Below, one piece after another: positions 12,919 through 17,162 of a stretch of DNA of 17,162 nucleotides. Positions within the stretch are counted from its first letter, which is position 1. Each line of letters opens with the position of its first letter. The notes under the pieces are model-generated. The model was not told where the DNA came from, searched no databases, and saw only the letters and a list, made by a program, of their open reading frames with translations. The stretch is from Thermoplasmata archaeon. GTDB lineage: Archaea > Thermoplasmatota > Thermoplasmata > Lutacidiplasmatales > UBA184. Where the stretch lies: assembly GCA_030046135.1 (NCBI GenBank), contig JASIEC010000027.1:1-17162 (forward strand), in the 5' to 3' direction. A program made the position numbers and the translations under genes.

Positions 12919-13236
12919 ACGACCGATCTCCAGGAGACGCCGGCCGTCCCTCCGTTCGATTCGAAGGGGGACGAGAGGCTCGGCTACCACATCGCGGGCG
13001 GCCTCCTCCTCTTCCTCGGCTGGGGGATCGCGGTCACGCTCAACGCACTCCTGCACGACGTGGCCCCGGCGGGCGGACACCGGGTCCTGGGCGTGTGGAT
13101 CGGTCCCGCGCTCGGTCCGTTCGCATGGGCGACCCTCGCCTTCGGGGCGGCGACCGGCGTGGTCGGGATCGTGCTGATCGCGATCGGGCGCACCGCTCCG
13201 CGCGGACCGTTCGTCCTTCCCGGCTACGACTACTAG
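12919..13236 (+). CDS. Small two-helix membrane protein, possible ACG start
   Basis: The frame is open from 12739 to a TAG at 13234 and has clear coding-type codon use from about 12919. The predicted 105 residues begin TDLQETPAVPPFDSKGDERL after the first codon. Two membrane helices follow (YHIAGGLLLFLGWGIAVTL and FAWATLAFGAATGVVGIVLI), and the end is GPFVLPGYDY. No ATG, GTG or TTG lies in this frame before the first helix. The codon 24 nt after the TATA box is ACG, one base from ATG, so it is either a rare start, a mutation or a base error. The next possible start, GTG 13060, would lose helix 1. The family is unknown. It ends 20 bp from the convergent zinc-protein gene. Confidence 0.6.
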   Translation, partial: TTDLQETPAVPPFDSKGDERLGYHIAGGLLLFLGWGIAVTLNALLHDVAPAGGHRVLGVWIGPALGPFAWATLAFGAATGVVGIVLIAIGRTAPRGPFVLPGYDY

Positions 13237-13256
13237 CCCGAGAACGCGGGCGGGGC

Positions 13257-13478
13257 TCACACGTCCAGCGTCGAACCGGGGGGCCGCCGTACGACCCGGC
13301 GCGACGGGGGGTGCCGCGCCTCGATGGGCGTCCTCGAGCGCTGCTGGGCCGCGAGGCAGTCGGCGCAGACCCTCTCGTCGGCGTCGAGACAGTTCCGGCA
13401 GAAGGTCCGGCCGCACACGGTGCAGCCGAGCGACGCCGGTGTCCCGCACCGCGAGCACTGACCGACGAGCACGCTCAT
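13257..13478 (-). CDS. Small eight-cysteine zinc-binding protein
   Basis: 73 residues. Eight cysteines (8, 11, 19, 22, 27, 30, 38, 41) form C-x2-C-x7-C-x2-C-x4-C-x2-C-x7-C-x2-C, a symmetric layout suited to two zinc ions in a cross-brace, as in B-box or RING-like folds. The 30-residue tail is Arg/Pro-rich and likely disordered. Such proteins often bind proteins or nucleic acids; no more specific role can be read. The ATG overlaps the phosphatase stop as ATGA, so it belongs to the gatD-gatE operon. A GAGGAGG lies directly against the ATG, too close for normal use, but 6 nt before the in-frame GTG at 13472. The protein may therefore start two codons later. Confidence 0.8.
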   Translation of the reverse strand: MSVLVGQCSRCGTPASLGCTVCGRTFCRNCLDADERVCADCLAAQQRSRTPIEARHPPSRRVVRRPPGSTLDV

Positions 13479-14239
13479 CCTCCTCGGGCCCGGCTCGTGC
13501 CCTCGAGAATCCCACTCGCCTTAACCCCTTCGACGAACCCGCCGGAGGAGTCGGCCCGGGTGACGTAGGCGGCCGCCCTCCGGGCGGCCGGGCTCGCCGA
13601 CGGGAAGCTCACCCCGAACCCGGCCGCCCGGAGGATTCCGACGTCGTTGTCGCCGTCCCCGAGCACGACGCACTGGCGGGGCTCGAGCCCGAGCGGCCGC
13701 AGGGCACGGCGGAGCGCGGGGAGCTTTCCCCTCCCCTCCTGCATGAGATGGGTCGCGAATCCGGTGGCCTCGACCTGGATCCGGCGGCGGCCGAGCGCTC
13801 GCCGTACCTCGTCGACCGGGACGCTGGGCTCGAGAGCGACCTCGGTCTCCCGCCACCGGTCCGTGAACAGCCTCCGGACGGGAAGCCCCGAGCGCTCGAG
13901 CGCGCGGAACGCCGCCCGCGGGCCGCGCGGATCGGCGAGCCGCTCGACGATGTCCCGGCGGCCGACGCGCCGGTAGACGATCCCGCCGTTCTCGGCGACG
14001 ATCGGGCCCGTGAGCCCGAGGAACCGGTGGAGGGCGAGCGAGATCGGTAGGACGTTCCCCGTGGCGAGGACGACCGGGATGCCGCGCCCCTCGAGGGCGC
14101 GGAGGATCGCGATCGCCCGGGGGTCGAGTCGCCGGTCGGAGGAGGTGAGGGTCCCGTCGACGTCCGTGACGACGGCCCGCAGCCTCGAGCCGGGCCGCGG
14201 CGGACCCGGCGGGCGTGCCGTCGCAGCCGTCGGCGTCAC
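13475..14239 (-). CDS. Phosphoglycolate phosphatase, archaeal TA0175-like HAD family
   Basis: 254 residues of the HAD superfamily, class IIB cap. Motif I is VVTDVDGTLT with the Asp nucleophile and acid/base Asp, motif II LATGN, and motif IV LGDGDNDVGIL. The segment NVLPISLALHRFLGLTGPIVAENGG and the cap elements FTDRWRETE and ATGFATHLMQEG parallel the Thermoplasma TA0175 phosphoglycolate phosphatase. It would hydrolyse 2-phosphoglycolate to glycolate, though HAD enzymes are often promiscuous and sugar phosphates are possible. GTG 14239 is chosen because it overlaps the gatE stop as GTGA; GTG 14266 is in frame but would overlap by 31 bp. A Pro/Ala-rich stretch of about 18 residues precedes the first strand. 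Confidence 0.87.
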   Translation of the reverse strand: MTPTAATARPPGPPRPGSRLRAVVTDVDGTLTSSDRRLDPRAIAILRALEGRGIPVVLATGNVLPISLALHRFLGLTGPIVAENGGIVYRRVGRRDIVERLADPRGPRAAFRALERSGLPVRRLFTDRWRETEVALEPSVPVDEVRRALGRRRIQVEATGFATHLMQEGRGKLPALRRALRPLGLEPRQCVVLGDGDNDVGILRAAGFGVSFPSASPAARRAAAYVTRADSSGGFVEGVKASGILEGTSRARGG

Positions 14240-16107
14240 GAGGCGGTCGGGGCGCTGTCCCGCCACCGTTCGATCGCCCGACGGAGCTCCTCGGCGACCT
14301 CGCGCCCGTCGCGGCGTCCCCGGACCTGCTTCATGAGATCTCCCATGAGCGGAGAGAACGCCCTCGGGCCGTCCTTCCGGACGAGCTCCGCGTTCGCGCG
14401 GACGAGCTCGGCGGCCAGGCGGGCGAGCTCCTGAGGGGTGAGGCCCTCGAGGCCGGTCGATCGGATCGCGGCGTCGAGGCTGGGGGCGCCCTCCGCCAGG
14501 GCGCGCAGCACCTCGGGGAGCCCTTCCTTCGCGAACCGGCCGGTGTCGATCGCCCGGAGCAGTTCGTCGAGGAGGTCGGCCGCGGGCTCGAACGCCGCGT
14601 GTCCGGGAGGGAGCGAGACTCCCGGGAGGTCCTGGGTGAGGAGTCGGGCGACGAGCGCGGGCGTCCGTCCCCGCGCGGTCAGCTCCTCGAACAGCTCGGC
14701 CCGGCCGCCGTAGACGATCTGGTGGGCGGTCTCGAGGGTCAGGCCGTGGCGCTGCTCGAGTCGCACCAGCGTGGCCGCCGGCAGCTCCGGGAGCGAGGCC
14801 CGGAGGCGCGCGAGGCGGGTCGCGTCGATCGGGATCGGCGGGACGTCCGTCTCGGGGTACATCCGGTCCCGCCCGGGCAGCGGGCGCGAGTACCGGGTCC
14901 GCCCGTCGGGGAGCGGGTCCCGGGTCTCCCCCGGAATGCCGCGGATCGCCGCGTCCGCTCGGGCGGCGACGCCCCGGAGCGCCCGTTCCGCGCGAGGCCG
15001 GGCCCGGTCGATCACGAGGACGAACCCGTCCCGCTCGGCGAGCCCCAGCGTCCGGCGCAGCCGATCGACGTGCTCGGTCGACAAGCCCATCCCCGGCAGC
15101 TCGTCGGAATGGATCACGCCCCCGAGGCCGGCGGCCCGGGCCTGCTCGGCGAGCTCGCGCCCGAGCCTTTCCTCGGTTCCCGGGCGCGGGCCGAGGAGGC
15201 CCGCGAACCCGCGAAGCGCGAGAGCGAGGCCCACGCCGCCCGCGCGGAGGGGAGCCTCGACCGGGCCGGGCCCCGCGTCGTGCAGCTCCGACGTGACGTC
15301 GACCGGCGCGGCGTCGACGCGCGCCCCGCGGCGCGCGAGCTCGGCCGCCACGGCGAGGAGCGCTTTCTGCCTCGCCTCCTCGCCCTCGACGTAGTCCCGG
15401 ATCCGGCGCCGCTCCTGGACCCCCTTCACCTCGATCCGGTGGCCGCCCTCGGTGGAGACGTTGAGGTCCTCCCGGATCGTGCCGATGCCCCGGCGGACCT
15501 TCCGGGTCGCGCGGAGCAAGGCCCCGATCTCCTCCGCGACGGCCCGGGCCTCGGCCCCCGACGCGATCTCGGGCCCTGTCGCGATCTCGATGAGCGGGAT
15601 CCCGAGCCGGTCGAGCCGGTAGATGACCTCACCGTCCGCCTCCCGGATCTTGCGGGCGGCGTCCTCCTCGAGGCAGATCGACAGGAGCGGGTAGCGCTTC
15701 TCCCCGACCGTGAGGGAGCCCCCGACCGCGACGAGCGCCGTCCGCTGGAAGCCGGACGTGTTCGACCCGTCGACCACAATCTTGCGCATCACCGCGACCT
15801 CGTCGACGGGGCGGGCGCCGACGAGGAGCGCCACCGTGAGCGCGACCTCGAGCGCCTCCGGATCGAGCGGGCCGGGCGGCTCCTCGTCGAGCTCGACGAG
15901 GCACGTCGACGGGGTGATCTCGTAGCGGTAGCGGAGACCCCGGGACGCCTGAAACTCCGTGGCGGGATCGATCGCATGCTCCTCGCCGCTCGCCGGGCGG
16001 AGGCGGCGGGAGACCGACCCCCGGACCTCGTCGGAGAGCTCGGGGGGGCAGTCGCAGAACAGCTTGCCCGTCGCGAGCTGCTGGTGGACCTCGAGGCCGA
16101 CCTTCAC
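14236..16107 (-). CDS. gatE: Glutamyl-tRNA(Gln) amidotransferase subunit E
   Basis: 623 residues, close to other archaeal GatE proteins. It begins VKVGLEVHQQLATGKLFCDCPPEL. The GatB/E kinase core shows MRKIVVDGSNTSGFQRTALV, ICLEEDAARKI, YRLDRLGIPLIEIATGPEI, and GIGTIREDLNVSTEGGHRIEVKGVQ. An inserted AspRS-like domain, which distinguishes GatE from GatB, lies in the middle (about 270-400). The tail is a YqeY-type helical domain with FSPLMGDLMKQVRGR. It phosphorylates Glu-tRNA(Gln) and amidates it with ammonia from GatD. The GTG at 16107 overlaps the gatD stop (GTGA). The frame is open further upstream inside gatD, but the protein clearly begins at VKVGLEVH. Confidence 0.96.
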   Translation of the reverse strand: MKVGLEVHQQLATGKLFCDCPPELSDEVRGSVSRRLRPASGEEHAIDPATEFQASRGLRYRYEITPSTCLVELDEEPPGPLDPEALEVALTVALLVGARPVDEVAVMRKIVVDGSNTSGFQRTALVAVGGSLTVGEKRYPLLSICLEEDAARKIREADGEVIYRLDRLGIPLIEIATGPEIASGAEARAVAEEIGALLRATRKVRRGIGTIREDLNVSTEGGHRIEVKGVQERRRIRDYVEGEEARQKALLAVAAELARRGARVDAAPVDVTSELHDAGPGPVEAPLRAGGVGLALALRGFAGLLGPRPGTEERLGRELAEQARAAGLGGVIHSDELPGMGLSTEHVDRLRRTLGLAERDGFVLVIDRARPRAERALRGVAARADAAIRGIPGETRDPLPDGRTRYSRPLPGRDRMYPETDVPPIPIDATRLARLRASLPELPAATLVRLEQRHGLTLETAHQIVYGGRAELFEELTARGRTPALVARLLTQDLPGVSLPPGHAAFEPAADLLDELLRAIDTGRFAKEGLPEVLRALAEGAPSLDAAIRSTGLEGLTPQELARLAAELVRANAELVRKDGPRAFSPLMGDLMKQVRGRRDGREVAEELRRAIERWRDSAPTAS

Positions 16108-17162
16108 GCGTCGGCCTCCGCCTCGCGCCGACGATGGAACTCGCCCGCGCGGTCGCGGCGGAGGAGCTCCCGCACCTCGCCGGGGTCGTTCGCGTGCCCC
16201 AGGGCCCAGAGCATCTTCGCGTACGCCGTCTCGGGCAGGAGGTCGTCGAGGTACAGGACCCCCGCCTCGAGGAGGCGACGCCCCGTGGCGTACACGAACG
16301 GGTCGACGCGCCCCTCGAGGCACTGGCTCGTCATCGCGACCACCGTCCCTCCCGCGACCGACGAGCGGATCCAGTCGAGGTGGTCGCTCGCGACGTGGCC
16401 GAGGCCGGTCCCGGCGAGGACCACCCCCCGGAGCCCCTGTACGAAGTCGAGGGCTTTCGCGGGCGGCAGCCCCGGGTAGAACCAGAGGAGCCCTCCGCGG
16501 AGGTCGAGCGCGCCGTCGACGCGAGGCGGCCCCGGGGCGGGGCCCCGGGCGGTCGGGAGGAGATGGACCGACGCCGCGTCGACCGTGCCGAGCGGCGGAC
16601 CGTTCCGGCTCTCGAACGCGTCCCGGCGGCTCGAGTGCATCTTCCGGACCTGCGTGCCGCGGTGGATCGAGAACCTCCCGTCCGAGACCCCTTCGTGCAT
16701 GACGACCACGACCTCGCCGAGACGCTTGTCTCGGGCGACGCGGACCGCGGCGGTGAGGTTCGAGGGGCCGTCGGACGAGGGCCGGTCGGGGGACCGCTGG
16801 GCTCCGACGAGCACCACCGGTCCGGGAAGGTCCGCGAGCAGGAAGCTGAGGCCGGCCGCGGTGAACGCGAGGGTGTCGGTGCCGTGGGCGATCACAACGC
16901 CCGCGGCCCCCGAGCGGAACGCCTCCACGACCTTCTCCGCGAGGACCGTCCAGTCGGCCGGACCGATGTTCTCGCTGAGACGGTCGAAGACGGGCACGGC
17001 GCGGACCGTGCCCTCGCTCTCGAGCTCGGGGTAGAGGGAAAGGAGCTCCGACTCCTCGCTCACCGGGCGCACGCCCCCGGTCTCGTAGTCGACGCGCGAG
17101 GCGATCGTCCCCCCGGTCGTGAGCAGGGTCACCGGGGCCCCGGCGACCCGCGCCCGCATCGG
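16104..17162 (-). CDS. gatD: Glutamyl-tRNA(Gln) amidotransferase subunit D (5' end outside window)
   Basis: 352 residues are visible and the frame stays open to the window edge. The family usually has about 80 more N-terminal residues before the asparaginase-like domain, so the Met codon at 17159 is probably internal. Motifs are VTLLTTGGTIASRVDYETGG with the first catalytic Thr, VIAHGTDTLAFTAAGLSFLL with the Thr-Asp pair, VGAQRSPDRPSSDGPSNL, and the Lys in VRKMHSSRRDAF. GatD releases ammonia from glutamine or asparagine for GatE. Its pairing with gatE through a GTGA overlap is the normal archaeal arrangement. The true start and promoter lie beyond the window. Confidence 0.95.
   Translation of the reverse strand, partial: PMRARVAGAPVTLLTTGGTIASRVDYETGGVRPVSEESELLSLYPELESEGTVRAVPVFDRLSENIGPADWTVLAEKVVEAFRSGAAGVVIAHGTDTLAFTAAGLSFLLADLPGPVVLVGAQRSPDRPSSDGPSNLTAAVRVARDKRLGEVVVVMHEGVSDGRFSIHRGTQVRKMHSSRRDAFESRNGPPLGTVDAASVHLLPTARGPAPGPPRVDGALDLRGGLLWFYPGLPPAKALDFVQGLRGVVLAGTGLGHVASDHLDWIRSSVAGGTVVAMTSQCLEGRVDPFVYATGRRLLEAGVLYLDDLLPETAYAKMLWALGHANDPGEVRELLRRDRAGEFHRRREAEADA

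Noticed and set aside
12435..13236. Integrated mobile element
   Set aside because: There is no catalytic recombinase domain, no terminal or direct repeats, no tRNA target and no shift in base composition.
14215..16479. Plus-strand open frame of 754 codons opposite gatE
   Set aside because: The opposite strand encodes an unmistakable GatE. The plus-strand product is low-complexity and has no recognisable motif.
1..17162. tRNA, rRNA, CRISPR arrays or riboswitches
   Set aside because: No cloverleaf with a GTTCRANNC arm, no rRNA-like conserved blocks and no regularly spaced repeats were seen by eye on either strand. A covariance-model search would be decisive.

Overview
This is a very GC-rich archaeal window (about 70% G+C by eye, with almost every third codon position G or C). 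The marker genes are plainly archaeal: the order ftsZ-secE-spt5-rpl11, the GatD/GatE amidotransferase, MptE, Hel308, an Orc1/Cdc6-family protein and a phosphoglycolate phosphatase resembling the Thermoplasma TA0175 type. TATA boxes often lie about 24-28 nt before start codons, which suggests many leaderless mRNAs. I infer a GC-rich member of Thermoplasmatota or a relative. The acyl-CoA dehydrogenase tail and isocitrate dehydrogenase fit a heterotroph. No rRNA, tRNA, CRISPR array or insertion sequence is visible.

Layout: (1) 1-2571, + strand: the 3' end of an acyl-CoA dehydrogenase gene, then hel308, joined by a GTGA overlap. (2) 2525-3646, - strand: an Orc1/Cdc6-like gene whose Walker A lysine is replaced by threonine; its 3' end overlaps hel308 by 47 bp. 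(3) 3783-5538, + strand: icd, two GC-rich hairpins, then a two-helix membrane protein. (4) 5548-5943, - strand: a small protein with a Lys/Pro/Ala-rich tail. It is divergent from a large predicted GT-C membrane glycosyltransferase (6069-7901), and a perfect 12-bp inverted repeat frames the latter's promoter. (5) 7871-8608, - strand: mptE. It is divergent from the cluster ftsZ, secE, spt5, rpl11 and a small conserved-looking ORF (8690-11832). (6) 11893-12381, - strand: hsp20, with a clear TATA box and a likely operator. It is divergent from a stand-alone integrase-type DNA-binding domain protein (12435-12836). (7) 12919-13236: a small two-helix membrane protein with no ordinary start codon. (8) 13257-17162, - strand: gatD (truncated by the window edge), gatE, a phosphoglycolate phosphatase and a small eight-cysteine zinc protein, joined by successive 4-bp overlaps.

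How they work together: secE (translocon), spt5 (transcription elongation) and rpl11 (ribosome) form the conserved expression and secretion cluster behind the division gene ftsZ. GatDE makes Gln-tRNA(Gln). Hel308 and the Orc1-like protein act on DNA. No clear new multi-gene system is visible. The most unusual items are the Spt5 N-terminal beta-sandwich fusion, the Orc1-like protein lacking its P-loop lysine, the orphan integrase N-terminal domain, the framed promoter at 6023-6061 and the gene that seems to start at ACG.
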